This document shows, piece by piece, positions 46,675 through 59,078 of a stretch of 64,000 nucleotides of DNA (position 1 is its first letter; each line of letters starts with the position of its first letter). The notes under the pieces are model-generated. The model was not told the origin of the DNA. It saw only the letters and a list, made by a program, of their open reading frames with translations, and ran no database searches. The position numbers were made by a program, and so were the translations under genes. Origin of the DNA: Cymodocea nodosa (Eukaryota; Streptophyta; Magnoliopsida; Alismatales; Cymodoceaceae). The stretch lies in assembly GCA_036874045.1 (NCBI GenBank), contig JAZBRI010000010.1, positions 1,632,001 through 1,696,000 of the forward strand, read 5' to 3'.

Positions 46675-48318
46675 TGTTGAGTATTTTGTTTTGATGATGT
46701 GTGTTAAACGAATGTAATCATATTTACTCAATTACTATTGTTTGTGAAAGTAAATTAAGAACATCAATTAATACAGAAAAAGTTTACTGATATAAATATT
46801 TTTCTGTAATGGATCTAAGATTATACTAAGTTAAATAACTAGTCGTTAAGTTATACTAATTTTTCATTTAATTAAAAGTTAAGTTAACATGTGTTTTTAT
46901 TGTAAAGCATGATACGTTTTAAAGTTATATTTTCTGTATCATGTATAGTGCACGTTAAGACAAGTTGTTGAGTTAATGCGTTATTTGTATAAAGGTCACA
47001 TGAGAACTCATTGAGTTATAGGCTTAAAAGTTAAAATAGGTCACATAAGAACTCGTTGAGTTAGTGAGCAAAAGGTTAAAATAAAGAGACGAACTTGTTA
47101 TGTTAGTATTATGCACGTGTTGAAATTGAAGTTTACAAATGTTATATTGTATCACGTGAGTTGCTTAACTCATTAAGTTAACATAACTACACTAACTGCA
47201 TGTGTTGAGTTGCTATATTGAACACTAAGGCAACACGTTAGGTTAGTGTTATAAACTTAAAGTTGTTATTATTGCACGTGGTAAATACCTTATTGTAAAA
47301 ATATTTATTTATTACTAGATCGATGAGTTATTAGGATTTTTTGGAGACTTACAACCATAACTATTTGAAACTTAAACTATTTTCGGTGAGTTAGCATTTA
47401 ACCCTCCGAAAGACATTTTTACTGGTTCATTGAGTTAGCGTAATACCACGAAGCTGGTTTGTTGAGTTATCTGTAACACCACAGACTTAGTTTATTGAGT
47501 TAGCTACAATACTTATCACATGATTTGACACATGATGAACTTGTTAAGTTAGATACGTTAAGTTATAAATCTACTTTTTTTACTGTTTAGTTAGCATTAA
47601 TACAATGACTTGTTATTACATTTGATGGAAAATTTTGGACGAGAAAGTTTATTTTGCAGGAAATTTTTTAGAGATCCAGGATTGATGATTAAAGAAAATT
47701 TGAAAGGACAACATGGGTCGAAACGTGTGTATTTCGATGAAGAAAAAAGAGAAGACATGAAGAGTGGAAAATTGATAGTGATTAAACGTGGAGGATATGC
47801 ATGAAATGAAGATACAGTATAAAAGGCATAGAATTCTCGTTGATCATTCATCCCTACACACCAAATGAAATATATTTTCAGAGATCAAAAGACCTCTCTA
47901 GGGAAAATCTCTTAGATAGAAGAAAACTTAATGAATTAGAGAAAGTCAAATATATGTGACTGAAGATTTGAAGAACAAAAAAAAAGCAAATTTAGTGAAG
48001 TAGAGAAAGTTAGATATTTGTCACTGAAGAATTGTAGAAGAAGAAAAATCTCAAATAAGGAGAAATGTTCTAAATTCTATAAATTAGTTTTCTCTACTTG
48101 TAGTTATGAAATTGATTAGATGAAACATGGTATCATTATATAATTGCATCTACAATTTTTGAGGAGAATTGAATTGTATACTGTAATTGAAACCTTGAAT
48201 AAAATGATTTGATTAAAATAGTGTCTCAAATTGTTTTTAATTTTGAAGTTTCAATTATTTGTTGAGAATGTTGAAAAACACAATTCATCCCCCTCTTGTG
48301 TACCCATTCGATCCTACA
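46675..48318 (+). repeat. 3' LTR of element K (family S)
   Basis: It starts TGTTGAGTATTTTG and ends CCCTCTTGTGTACCCATTCGATCCTACA, 1644 bp. It is homologous to the S1 LTR but visibly more diverged from it than the two S1 LTR ends are from each other. The flank is TATAT; the left counterpart is lost with the 5' end of K. Confidence 0.92.
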
Positions 48319-49223
48319 TATATATATAGATGCATATTTGACATTCAATATATTTTTGAAATCTTATGATTGTGAATTAATGATTTAATTTAAAGTTGTA
48401 TTGGAATTCCAAACATATATATATATTTGTTTGAACATTATCATACTGTGTGAAATGTGTTAATTATGGATGAATTAAAATTAAGTAATTTTTCCATATC
48501 AATGTAAATTTAATTGCAGGAATGAATACCTATTTAATTGTTATTATGTTAATAATATGTAGAAATGAAATATAGAAGTTAATTTGAGAAGTAAGTTTAT
48601 TAGTGGAAAATTGCCTAAGTGTTAACTCCACGAAGTTAGTCCATTGAGTTAGCTATAACTCTATGAAGTTAGTAATAGAAAAATAAGCTCACTCTATTGA
48701 CTTATTTATAACTCAACGAAGTTAGTCCATGGAGTTAAGGATTAGAAGCCCGAGCTAGTCCATTGAGTTAACTATTAACTCACCGAGGTTAGTTTGTTAA
48801 GTTAGGAATAGTAACCAAGGTAACTTTATTGAATTAACTATAACTCAATGAAGTTAGTCCATGAAGTTAGCTAAACGGTTAATATTTTTTCCATGAACAA
48901 GACTTTGTATGCTTGGTAGTTACTGAAATTTAAATTTAGAAGTGGAGTATGTATCCATAAATATAGGAACCATACTACACGTTACAAGACACATTCTTGC
49001 AACGAGAGTACATTTGCAACATGGACAAGCATTATAAAAGAAGATAAACAGAACGTTATAATCTAAATACCAATATGAAGGGAAGAGAAGAGCACTCATT
49101 AGCGAACTAGAAGGAGGAACAACTGATTCAACTTCATCTGTCAATGACTTCAAAGATCATTAGAGTTAAACATTGCAATTGGTAAGTATTAACTTTCTGA
49201 AATTTAATATATGTCGTAAGTTT
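48319..49223 (+). other. Leader / LTR-like region of a second element-B copy
   Basis: 48560-49223 matches the region upstream of gag at 18867-19500 on the opposite strand. 48610-48880 is a run of AACTCCACGAAGTTAGTCCATTGAGTTAGC-like units with a period near 30 bp. 48319-48560 is AT-rich with TATATA runs and nothing else that I recognise. Confidence 0.5.
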
Positions 49224-49387
49224 ATGAGCACCTAGATTCGTTCTTCTAGTACTAAAAGATTAGTCAAAACACCTAAATAGAATTATTTAACAAAGAAACA
49301 AACTGCTAAATTTTCTAAAACTGAAATTAACGAAATCCTTCAAGGTATAGCTAACATTTCATTAGAGGAAAACGTTAAAATGGTTGC
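49224..49387 (+). pseudogene. gag: 5' end of Athila-type gag, cut by LTR insertion
   Basis: ATG at 49224 opens a frame homologous to the gag start at 18866: MST, a TAG where Trp stands in the other copy, then SSTKRLVKTPK, KTEINEILQGIANISLEENV. It is cut at 49388 by an Athila-like LTR. The capsid domain would have followed and is not found in the window on this strand. Confidence 0.75.
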
Positions 49388-49798
49388 TATTTAGAATGAA
49401 AAAGTGCATAATATTAACGGTTAAATGATGGTTAATTGCATAATATTTAGCTTATCATATGAGAATTAAGCTACTATGTTATAATTGTACTATTATATGC
49501 CTTAATGAAAGAATATGCATAATTTCAGGAAATTAATATTAATTAAGTACATTTATGAACTATCGAAGAATTACAGGCTTTTTAATTCTTAAGTTTTCAT
49601 ATTTTATGTTATTTCGGAGAGTTATATTTCATGTACCGGACAGTTATGTTTTAAATGCTTAAATAATATTTTATTATTTCCTAGAGTACACGTGTTGAAA
49701 CCTTAATACATGACTTAAGTTATCTTTTGGAAGGTTAGGTGCTAATTATCTGAAATGCATGTGAGTTTCAGATTCTTATAGTTGTAATTATCCGAAAC
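49388..49798 (+). repeat. 5' portion of an Athila-like LTR, cut by copia element 2
   Basis: It starts TATTTAGAATGAAAAAGTGC (a mutated TGTTTAG) and matches the first 410 bp of the LTR at 4103. It is interrupted at 49799 by the minus-strand copia LTR. GAAAC (49794-49798) would be the left target copy; the rest of this LTR is not seen on the other side because that end is truncated. Confidence 0.85.
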
Positions 49799-51019
49799 TA
49801 TAGGATCGTTGTATCACAAGAGGAGGGGTGAATTGTGTCTTTAGTAATTACAATTACTAGTGGATAAAACAAGAGCACAAAACACTCGCAAATAAAATTC
49901 TATTCTTTATAAACTTTAAAGAAAGAATTTACAATATCTTTTCAACTCAATTTCCTTTTTAACAGTTTTGATACAGTAATGTCTAATATACAATTCAAAT
50001 AGAAAATGAAATCCTTATTCAAAACTAATTTCAAATTGTATAAAACCTGATCTTTATGCACGTAGCTCCTTTCTTTCTTTCTGCTCAGCTTCTATATCTC
50101 TTCTTCTCTAGTTGTCGAATTTCCAGACTTCTTGCATTTGCAGCTCCTTTTTTGAAATTGCTTGGAATTTCGAACTTCTTCTGATGTTGGAGAATTTTTC
50201 TATATATGAATATTCAGACTTAATTTTTCAGGATCTAGATTGAAAATTCAAACTTGGTTTTCGAGATTGAGATCTAGATTGTAATGTAGCTCGTACTCTC
50301 TATTAGTAGTCGAACTATGATTTCACGTTCAGCATGTTCATCCACTTAATCCATAATCCACGTACTAATTTCAAATTCAAATCATCCACGATTTCCACTA
50401 TCTTTTTGAATTTCCACTTTCTCCACTATCATTTTGAATTTCCATGATCTTCACTCGTAGATTCACCGAAACTTTATCTTCCTAGAGTTTTGTAGAATAT
50501 CTTCTAAGTCTTCATTTTAGTCGAACACTTATACTTTAAGTCTTGTAAAAACTCGAACACTTATCTATAACTCTTCGAGTTTTTGCACTTGCAAAACACG
50601 TGACTGAACATAGAAAACTTATCTATTCGTTAGTCCTTTTATAAAACTTGAATAGTTATCTATCTATGCGTATAAAACTCAAACAGTTATCTAACTCTTC
50701 GATTTTCATTACCGAACGCACATGGAAAACACGTGACAACTTAAAACATTAAAAACACACATGCAGATAACTTAACTATACGAGTTTTTAACATAACTCT
50801 TCGACTAAATCGAAACATTAACTATTCGAAAGTTTAACTATCTGAAATTCTAACTATTCAAAAATCTAACTATTTGAATGTTAACTATCCGAAATTAAAA
50901 TGAAACTTTCTGATAACTTGTCAACATTTAATTACGTGACTATTATACTTAGAAAATATTATTTAGACTTATTTAAAAACTTTAATAAAACATAGATCAT
51001 CAAAACAAAATTCCTAACA
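49799..51019 (-). repeat. 3' LTR of copia element 2 (family E)
   Basis: On the minus strand it starts TGTTAGGAATTTTGTTTTGATGATC and ends CACAAT..CGATCCTATA, 1221 bp. It is homologous to the solo LTR at 22742-23982. The polypurine tract AAAAAGGGGGAGAT adjoins it at 51033-51020. Confidence 0.9.
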
Positions 51020-51324
51020 ATCTCCCCCTTTTTGATGATGTCAAAACCTAATAAGTCAAATAATCTATCTTCTCCCCTTTTTGGCATTATAAAAAAGTAA
51101 ATAAAATGTAAGTAAGAAAATCTTGCTCAGTATATATTGTTCAAAAAGACATTTTTAAACATGCATAACTTTTGTGGATAAGAATAAACTATTTAAATAA
51201 AATTGTTTTAAACATAAATTGTCAAAAACAAGTATATGATCATTAAATGCTGTGATTGCTTTACATAAGTAATTTTTGGTAGCAAATTACAATAAATAAA
51301 TCATGCAATACAAAATTTGTATAA
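51020..51324 (-). other. Polypurine tract and 3' untranslated region of copia element 2
   Basis: The polypurine tract (minus strand CATCAAAAAGGGGGAGAT) adjoins the LTR. A second purine-rich word (AAAAAGGGGAGAAG) is at 51082-51070. Nothing else is recognised. Confidence 0.65.
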
Positions 51325-51954
51325 TCACAAGCCTCTTTGTTTTCGAAAAATATTGATTAGAGTATCTGAAATTTGCCTTGCAATTTCTATACTTACTCTG
51401 TTTATCTGATCAATTATTGCTTGATCTAAATCAATTTGTGAAACTTATGATGGTTGCTGTAAAAATTCAGTATTTATGTCTATATGTAAATCTATATGTG
51501 TATCTATATGTATACCTGTATTTGTATCTATATGTTACTATTGTTCTGAAAACTGTGTCGATTGTTGCCGTTGTTGTTGTAACTGATTTTGTTGATCTTG
51601 TTGTTGTTGTTGCTGTCGAATTGCAGGTGTATCTGCTTCCTGGTATTTTTGTAGTTCTTTTATAGAGAAAGATCTTGACTTTAATCTTTTCTATGGCCAA
51701 GGTGTAATATCTATTTGACTTGCCACAATTCTCAAAAGTGTATCACCATAAAATAGTTTATTCTACAAGTTTAAGATATAAGAAATAAAAATATCATATC
51801 AGTTCACCTGTATATGGTTAATTAATGTGTATGTAGCAAAAAGACAGCATCTGCCAACCTCTGCTCCATGACCAAACCTCTAAAAGAGTGAAGCATGCAG
51901 TATTTTCGCAATAAAATGTGCTTGGCCGTTTAAATCATTTAGTAATTATTGAGC
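51325..51954 (-). pseudogene. Accessory ORF of copia element 2, C-terminal part
   Basis: It continues the ORF from 55073 across the inserted LTRs. Recognisable blocks are LLNDLNGQAHFIAKILHASLF, a Phe-Ala-Thr-Tyr block, KSRSFSIKELQKYQ, a Gln-rich tract (51640-51560) and a helical tail (ISDTLINIFRKQRGL) ending at TGA 51327-51325. These align with LMENLNAEAMFIANILHA, MRAFSVKDLQKFQ and AISDILRRARQ in S1. A plus-strand open frame over the CAA/CAG-rich tract is a shadow. Confidence 0.75.
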
Positions 51955-54900
51955 TATATTTTTAGCTCAAGCTTTACTGCAAGTGCATAGTTCTTTTGGT
52001 GTATGTTGAGTATTTTTGTTTTGATGATGTGTGCTGAATGAAAATAATCATATTTGCTCAATTACTAATGCTTGTGAAAAGAAATTAAAATCATCAATTA
52101 ATATAGAAAAAGCTTATTGATATAAATACATGTCTGTATTGGATCTGAAGTTAATAACTAGTCATTTTGTTGTATTAATTTCTCATTTAGCTAAACGTTA
52201 AGTTAACGTGTGGTTTTATTGAAAAGCATGATATGTTTTAAAGTTATATCTTCTGTATCATGAACAGTGCACGTTTAGACAACTCGTTAAGTTAGAGTTT
52301 TGTTTGTATAGAGGTCACGTGAGAACTCGTTAAGTTAGAGGCTTAAAGGTTAAAATAGGTCATGTGATAACTCGTTAAGTTAGTGAGTAAAAGAAGAGAC
52401 GAACTCGTTAAGTTAGTGTTATACACGTGGTGAAATTATAAGTTACGAATGTTGTATTGTATCACGTGAGGTGCTCATGTTTAACTTGTTAAGTTAACAT
52501 AACTAAACGCGTTGAGTTGCTATATTGAACACTAAGGCAACGCGTTAGGTTAGCGTTATAAACTTAAGTTGTTATTTTTGCACGTGGTAAAATTTTGATT
52601 ATAAAAACATTTGTTTATTACTGGTTCGTTGAGTTATCATAACACAGCGGAGATGGTTCGTTGAGATAGCATAACATCATGGACTTAGTTCGTTGAGTTA
52701 GCTACAATACTTGTCACGTGAAATGGCACATGGTGAACTCGTTAAGTTAGAAACGTTAAGTTATATATATATACTTGTGTTACTTGTTTAGTTAACATTA
52801 AAGTAACGACTTCTTATTACACTGATGAAAAATTTTTGGACGAGAAAGTTTATTTTGCAAGAAATTTTTCAAAGATCCAAGACTGATGATTAAAGAAAAT
52901 TCGAAATATAAACGTGGGTTAGAACGTGTGTGTTTCGATGAAGGAAAAAGAAAAGACGTGGAGAATTGGAAAACTGGTAGTGGTTAAACGTGAAGGATAT
53001 GCATGAAATGAAAATACAGTATAAAAGGCATAGAATTCTCGTTGATCAATTTATCCTTGCACACAAAACGAAAAATCTTTTCAAGGATCAAACCATCCCT
53101 GCACACCAAAAGAAAAATCTTTTTCAGGGATCAAAAACACCTCTTCGGGAAAAATCTCTCAAGTGGAAGAAAGTTCAGTGAAGCATAAAAAGGTAAGATT
53201 TTCGTCACTGAAGATTTGAAGTATCAAAAGAAAGCAAATTCGGTGAAGTATGAAAAGACAAGATATTCGTCACTGAAGAATTGATGAAGAAGAAAAAGAA
53301 GAAGAAGAAAGATCTCAAACAGGGAGAAAAGTTTTAAATTCCGTAAATTAGTTTCCTCTGTTTGTAGTTATGAAATTGTTTAGATGATACATGGTATCGA
53401 GTTATAATTGCATCTACAATTTCTGAGGAGAATTGAATTGTATATTGTAATTGAAACCTTGAATAAAAATGATTTTATGAAAACAATGTCTCGACTTGTT
53501 TTTGAGTTTTAAAGTTTCAATTATATTTCAGAAAATATTAAAAATACACAATTCACCCCCCTCTTGTGTAGCCATACGATCCTACAGTGTACATGGCAAA
53601 TACAGGTCATTCTTCCACAAAGATTGTGTTTATGACTTAATCAACTATTACTCAACTTGTTCTTCAAGCTCTTAGGTATACTTCAGTAAATTAATGACAT
53701 GTGAATGTAGAATAATCAAAATTAACACAAACTCACAAATCATGTAGTTTCAAGGCAATGTGTAGTGGAAAATGGTGATGTGAATCAATTTCTTTACTTG
53801 TAAATCTATCAACTCATTCAATTATAACATGCACACAAGTTCCATGTGATTTTAGAAGTGATATCAATGCATCAATATTGAGGAAAGAAAAATAAAACAA
53901 GAAGGTTCAATAGACTATACTACTCTATTCTAATTTATACTAAATGCATGCAACTATGCTATTTGCTAATCTAGCTAAACTATACTATACTACTTGCATT
54001 AGAAATTCTTTTTGGAGATTGATTAGGACAAAATATGATCAATATAAGATATAACAAACTCAATTAACTACTGAAATTAAAATTAACAACTAGATATAAG
54101 TGATAGGTTCTTCATTCAAATGAACATCAACACTTATTTTCTTCTTCTTTCAATTCACACCTTCTTCTCAAATGCGCCAAGCCACCATTGGTGAGTGTCA
54201 TTCACTTGTGTGAAAGCCTCACCAACAGCCCCAACAATACACGTGAATAGAGGATGCAAATTAGAAGTTGAAAAGAAGAATTAAACATTCATATACATTC
54301 ATTGAACTCTATCTAGCTAAGAAGACATATAATTGAGATGTTCACCACCATTTCTCATAAATTCTTCCTTCTATACAAGAAAATAATAAACTCTAAGAGT
54401 TGTCACTACCTTAGGAGCTTCTTATCTTCTTCTCTAGAGCTTTGAATTCAATGGAACTTGGTAGCAACTCCACCTCCAAGCTTGGACGTCTTCTCCTTAG
54501 CCCTAGGAATGGTGAATAGCATCAATGGATGGTCTCCTTGCAAGCATAAGCCTCACCTCCAAGCTTTCTTCTCTTCTTTCTTTCTCTCGTTGGAAGCACC
54601 AAGGTGGCCTACGAAATTCCTCTCCCCTTGCATTTATGTTAGCATGTCTTCTCTCTCTTTGATGTGGCACCTTGGTTTTATCACCAAGCCAATAAGATGC
54701 CATAGATCTAGGAGGGCCAATAAGGTGTTGGCATGTCCTCTTCTTTAAAGTTTAGTCCACCAACTTTTGATTTTTTACATCTTCTTTGGTCTTTTGCATT
54801 AAGCTCCTCCCATATGTATGTTACCTACAATTAATGGAAGTTGAACTCCAAGAGACGCTAGCCAACATAGGACATGCAAAATAAATCAATGTGTTCCATG

Positions 54901-55072
54901 TAAAATTATATCCAATGGGGGATGCACTTGTTAATTAAATTTCTATATTGCACTATATTTCAAGACTTATATTACCTATAATTAATATCATTTATCCACC
55001 ATAGATATATAATATCATGCAAAATTACTTATAAAATTCATTAAAAATGGGCAAAATTAAAGCTTGAACAAT
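51955..55072 (-). mobile_element. Probable solo LTR (family G) in accessory ORF, itself split by a copia solo LTR
   Basis: The outer insertion is 51955-52003 plus 53587-55072, about 1.5 kb after removing the inner LTR. Its ends are related inversely (left TAGCTCAAGCTTTA, right TTAAAGCTTGAACA). Near its left end GCAAGTGCATAGTTC...CATGGCAAATACAGGTC...CACAAAGATTG resembles the AAGTGCACAGTGTATATTG...GATCCCACAGAGATTG text near the 3' end of the Athila LTRs, so a gypsy-type LTR is likely. 54120-54880 is less AT-rich than its surroundings. A clean target duplication is not visible. The open frames at 54458-54748 and 54503-54703 show no family resemblance. Confidence 0.6.
51999..53591 (+). mobile_element. 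Family S copia solo LTR with perfect 5-bp target duplication
   Basis: LTR 52004-53586 (1583 bp), TGTTGAGTATTTTTG to CATACGATCCTACA, flanked by GTGTA at 51999-52003 and 53587-53591. It interrupts the family G LTR at the text TCTTTTGGTGTACATGG. It holds AACTCGTTAAGTTAG repeats at 52290-52500. Confidence 0.95.
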
Positions 55073-57056
55073 AATCTCATTGGATTGTTGGCAGTCAGAT
55101 CCTTGGCTAAACTTTTAATGTCCCATCCCAACTGATAAACTTGTTTTCTTTCTGATAATTTAACTCCTTCATTTTTAAGACCAAGTACTTGATAAAGTAA
55201 TTCTAAAGTTAAATATATATCCTACTCTTGTATATTGGAAGTAGGAATACCTTCTTCCATTGTTAAGTTTGAGTAAAAACAACTTATAATTTCTAGTATA
55301 ACAAGATGGCCTGGCTGTTGTGGAAGTAGAGTCAACAAGCCTTGAAATTCAAACATTTCTCATATATGTGCCATCCCTTCAAACTTAACTAGTCTTGAAT
55401 ATAAAACCATGAAAGTTTTATATGTCTGAAATTTTTCATAACAGGAACTATTTCTAAACCATAACAATGTATGTTTGTCTAAATTCTGTTCAGGATTAGG
55501 TATTTTTCTGTCATGATGTTCTAATGTGGGACTTATTTCAATATTATCAGTAGCATCTATATTTTCAAATCTTTCAGAATTGGTGGAATTTCTATCAAAG
55601 CTAGTATAAATGTCTAAAATATCTGTTATTGTCGTATCAATAATCTGTTGAATTTCCTCTATGTGATCTTCTTGAAACATATCGGTATCAATAGTCTCTG
55701 TACTATTCTGTCTATCAACAACATTTATTTCAATAATTGGTCTATACAACAACTATCTATCTATAATTGAACAATTGTCTGTTATACAACAGCTATCTGT
55801 GTAATAGAGTCATTTTGTATTTCTGAAATTTCTATAATTGAGACATTAGCAGTGTTATATTCTATTTGTAACTATGTAGTTTGTTGATTATATACATTTA
55901 TCAACAAATATACTATATACTGTAATAGACATAATCACATGTATAAAATGTAGTATAAGCAACTATACCAAAAATCAAAAGTCTCTATCCGAGATACAGT
56001 AAGAGGAAGAATATCTATACATTCCTCTTCAGATGAAATATCTTCAAAATTCATAGACTCAGTGTCTATGTCATCAAAATTGATATCATCTGTATATATA
56101 TCATCAAAATTTCCTACATGTTCTCTTTCCGTAGGAAAAGAATGTTGGCTTGCAGCATGATGTGAAAAATTGTCCATTATATTAAAAGAAACATTATGTA
56201 CTAATGTGACACAATACCTTAGAGTGTATGCTCGTAATCCAATATTTGTCACATCTGCTAGGATTCCTGAAACAAAGTCCTGTCCAGCTTGTGCAATGGA
56301 ATATAGTTTTCCATTTTTCAATGATTCTTCTCTTTGCTACAATATGCCTTGTACACCTGTAATCAGTCCAAAATATTCTAATGTATTCTTCTTTTTCCGA
56401 CTATATACTTGTAGTGTTTCTGATTGTTCAGGAGGTTCTAAAGTTTTCTTAATTTCTCCTGTTAAAGGAACCTGTGGTCTTGATGGTCCTTCACCATGAT
56501 GCCTAGGTTGTAATAATGGAATATAGAGTTTTAAGCTCTCAACCTCTACCATTTTTAGTTGATAAACTTTTTGTCCTTCACTTTAAAGGCCCATTTTCCA
56601 AATGGTAGTATTTTGTTCAGCAATAAATTGTTGAATGTCGTCTAAAACAGCTAGGGGAAAATAATGTTGGGAATACAAATATTCTAATTCCCTATTGGCA
56701 TTTTCTATCATTGGTCTCCATTTCTTTCCATAATAAGTAATAGACTGTATTGATTGTTTAGGTGCTTGTCCAGAACTTGTAACAACCATAAGGTTAGGTT
56801 GTAAAGTTTGTTTCCACATTTGTAATGCGAAAAGTTTGGTCTGTTTTAGTCTAAACTGTGTTTCAGCATAATTTTGAATAAATTTCTGTTGGAAATTTTT
56901 CTCGTCTTGAACAGCTTTTCTAATTTCATGCAGTACTTCATTAGAAAAAGTACACCTTGAGTAAATGTCGTTGATCTCATTTTCTATCTTCTGAAGTTTG
57001 GTCTCTCTTTTCTACACTTTGGTCATTCTACCACATCCTCATCCAAATCCTGACAT
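55073..57056 (-). pseudogene. Accessory ORF of copia element 2, N-terminal part and domain
   Basis: ATG at 57056 (MSGFG, then TGA). The N-terminal part is coiled and charged (KLQKIENEINDIYSRC, RKAVQDEKNFQQKFIQNYAET), with open segments 56819-56583 and 56552-56337. An acidic stretch of NFDDIDTESMNFEDIS-like repeats lies at 56150-55990. After many stops, ETIDTDMFQEDHIEEIQQ (55700) leads to the conserved domain at 55380-55080: FEFQGLLTLLPQQPGHLV, FYSNL, LTLELLYQVLGLKNEGVKL, SLAKDLTANNPMRL. The domain is cut at 55073. Its family membership is the same as in S1, K, A and C, but the N-terminal two thirds differ strongly, so only the domain is shared. Confidence 0.75.
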
Positions 57057-57534
57057 TGTCGATTAATCTTCACTGTTCACTATAGAACTTAGTGAAAGTA
57101 AAGATTGGGAAACTAGGGTTTTACCAAGGTAGAAACATGAAAGGTTGTTAGTAAAACATTTATAACTCTTCGAGTTTATAAACGGATAAATAGATTCAAT
57201 CACTGAAATTATAAATATAAGATCCGTTACTGATAAATAACTTGAATACTTACAATAACTATATGAGTTTTACAACTGACAAAAGTAGAAGACTTAGCGT
57301 AACTGTTCGTGTAAAGAAAACAACTACTGGCTAAGTAAAAATAAGAAAACTCGAAGACTTATGATAACTATTCGAGTTTTATGAGTAGTAAAGCGCATAA
57401 CTATACAACAAACTAGAATAGTTATTGTCATATTTTAAGTCTTTCATAAAAATATAATAATACTAAGTTAACTATTCAAGTTTCTTAAATGGATATGCAT
57501 AAAAGTCGAAGACTTAAACAAAACTGTTCGAGTT
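57057..57534 (-). other. Spacer of copia element 2, upstream of accessory ORF
   Basis: No gene. AACTCGAAGAGTTATAAA-like words (57160-57540) resemble those in the family E LTR. ATG-less and AT-rich otherwise. Confidence 0.45.
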
Positions 57535-57949
57535 TCAACATGTGATATAATAAAGCATTTAAATTCAACACGTGCATAATTCTAACTTAACGAGTTCAAA
57601 TATTTTCAGATATTTACAAACCTAACTATCCGATGCTCAGATGCATTTCAAATAGTTATTAGATAACTTACGGAACATTCACTTAAGTTATACATTAAGG
57701 TTTCAACACGTGTACTTCAGGAAATAATAAAATATTCTTTAGTTGTTTAAAACATAACTGTTCGATATATGCAATATAACTTTCAGAAATAACAAAAATT
57801 TCAGATACTTAAGAATTAAAAAGTCTGTAATTCACCGACAATTTAGAAATGTACTTAATTAATGTTAATTTCTTGAAATTATGCATATTCTTTCATTAAA
57901 GCATATAATAGTGCAAATTTAACATAATGGTTTAATTCTCATATGATAA
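57535..57949 (-). repeat. Truncated Athila-like LTR in the spacer of copia element 2
   Basis: It matches element C's LTR from about 32615 to 33020 in the same orientation (AACACGTGCATAATTCTAACTTAACGAGTTC, TTCATTAAAGCATATAATAGTGCAA). It stops at CTCATATGATAAAT, about 60 bp short of the LTR 5' end. Confidence 0.8.
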
Positions 57950-59078
57950 ATTGCTCCCCCTACATAAATATAGTCTAGAGAATCTATGGCGTACATAATA
58001 TTAGGTTGCTAAGCCCTAATAGATTTGTCATTAAAGTTCAAGATTAGATGACTTAAGTTGGTTGCTAAGCCTTAAATAGATTTGTCATTTAAGTTCAAAA
58101 TCTAGCGTACTTAAACTAGGTTGCGAAGCCTTAATAGATTTGAGTCTCTCTACCCTTTTTTTTAATTTAATTTAAATACATAAATAAGTAGTAGATTTAA
58201 CAATTTAAACTTTCTAGCTTTTATTTTATTCAGTTTACAAAAGAAAATTCATAAAAATATACCTTTAGGTAACTTAAAAGAATTCAATAATGAGTACACG
58301 AATTTAAGAAAATAAATGCATTACATTATGTGTAAAGGATAGATAATAATAAAGAAAAATAACAAAGATTATATGCACAAATTATGGCAGAATTGTTATA
58401 ACACTTGTAAAATAAATTAAGCTTGAATACATTACCCCTTTTTATTTATTTATATATATATATTTTATGTATTACCTCCCACAATATCATCTTTTTACGT
58501 GATCACAATCCCTTACTTAGGGGAAAGATAACTAGTTACTCAATGACAAGTGAGAACAAGTAACTTTTTTTTTTATATTAAATAGAATCTAAATTACTTG
58601 TAAAATGAGTTTTCAGTCAGCACATCCCAAACTAGTTGGTTCAAGTGACTAGGGTTTAAGATCCCCCAATGAACTTAATTACTCAAGTAATTGTAGACAA
58701 ACAAGAAAACAAGATAGTAAATTGAATAAGAGGCAACTACAAGACTTAATTTTTCTAATAGTATATTAATAACTTTCCTTTAATAAATGGTACATATTTT
58801 CTATGTACTTTCTAGTTAAAAACTCTATAATAGCATATACATAAGTAACAAAAATACAATTGGCACTCATATTGAATCAAATTAACTTTCGTTAAGTAAC
58901 CTTTTCTGAATTTTTCTTAAATAAATTGGCTTCAATAAAAATTAGAATTTCATAAATTCTTAACTACCAGTAAACAGTAATTCTAAAATAGATATTTTGA
59001 GTTTTTTTTAAAATAAAGAAATTAAATTCTAAAGCTACTTTGTAATAAACTAAAATATTATGCAATGAACAAGACAAT
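57950..59078 (-). other. Spacer downstream of pol in copia element 2
   Basis: No gene. It contains the tandem repeat at 57978-58142, a T/A-rich tract at 58440-58470, and mixed AT-rich sequence. The lone TGCTCCCCCTACATAAAT at 57950 is purine-rich on the minus strand but is not next to an LTR start. Confidence 0.5.
57978..58142 (+). repeat. Three-unit tandem repeat, period 56-59 bp
   Basis: GGTTGCTAAGCC begins at 58004, 58060 and 58119 (third copy GGTTGCGAAGCC). Each is followed by a TAATAGATTTGTCATT-like stretch; GCGTAC precedes copies one and three. Confidence 0.85.

Larger units (their letters stand above)
33081..48318 (+). mobile_element. Element K: 5'-truncated SIRE-like Ty1/copia retrotransposon with third ORF
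   Basis: Order: partial gag (33081-34803), pol (34939-38023), non-coding spacer (38024-38430 and 42776-43984), accessory ORF (43985-46273), 3' untranslated region, polypurine tract (46660-46674), 3' LTR (46675-48318). The spacer is split by S1. The 5' LTR and gag start are absent because element C's LTR abuts at 33080. Copia element 2 shows the same order, pol then spacer then accessory ORF, which supports reading K as one element rather than two fragments. Confidence 0.75.

Noticed and set aside
47597..47851. Short frames on both strands in the K LTR
   Set aside because: Inside LTR text shared with S1 and 52004-53586, where the frames are not kept.
43985..48318. Treating the K accessory ORF and 3' LTR as a separate element from the copia pol at 34939
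   Set aside because: Copia element 2 shows the same order and a similar spacer size once insertions are removed, so one element is simpler; the alternative (an LTR start at 38053) is noted but less supported.
51378..51665. 95-codon plus-strand frame with Val/Tyr/Leu repeats
   Set aside because: It is the complement of the Gln-rich, TAYR-repeat part of the minus-strand accessory ORF; the composition is a by-product of the CAA/ATA repeats.
54458..54748. 96-codon frame in the less AT-rich part of the family G LTR
   Set aside because: Overlapping open frames on both strands, no recognisable motif, and it lies inside a probable LTR.
57978..58142. CRISPR-like or satellite array
   Set aside because: Only three adjoining units with no spacers; a simple tandem duplication in a plant retroelement.
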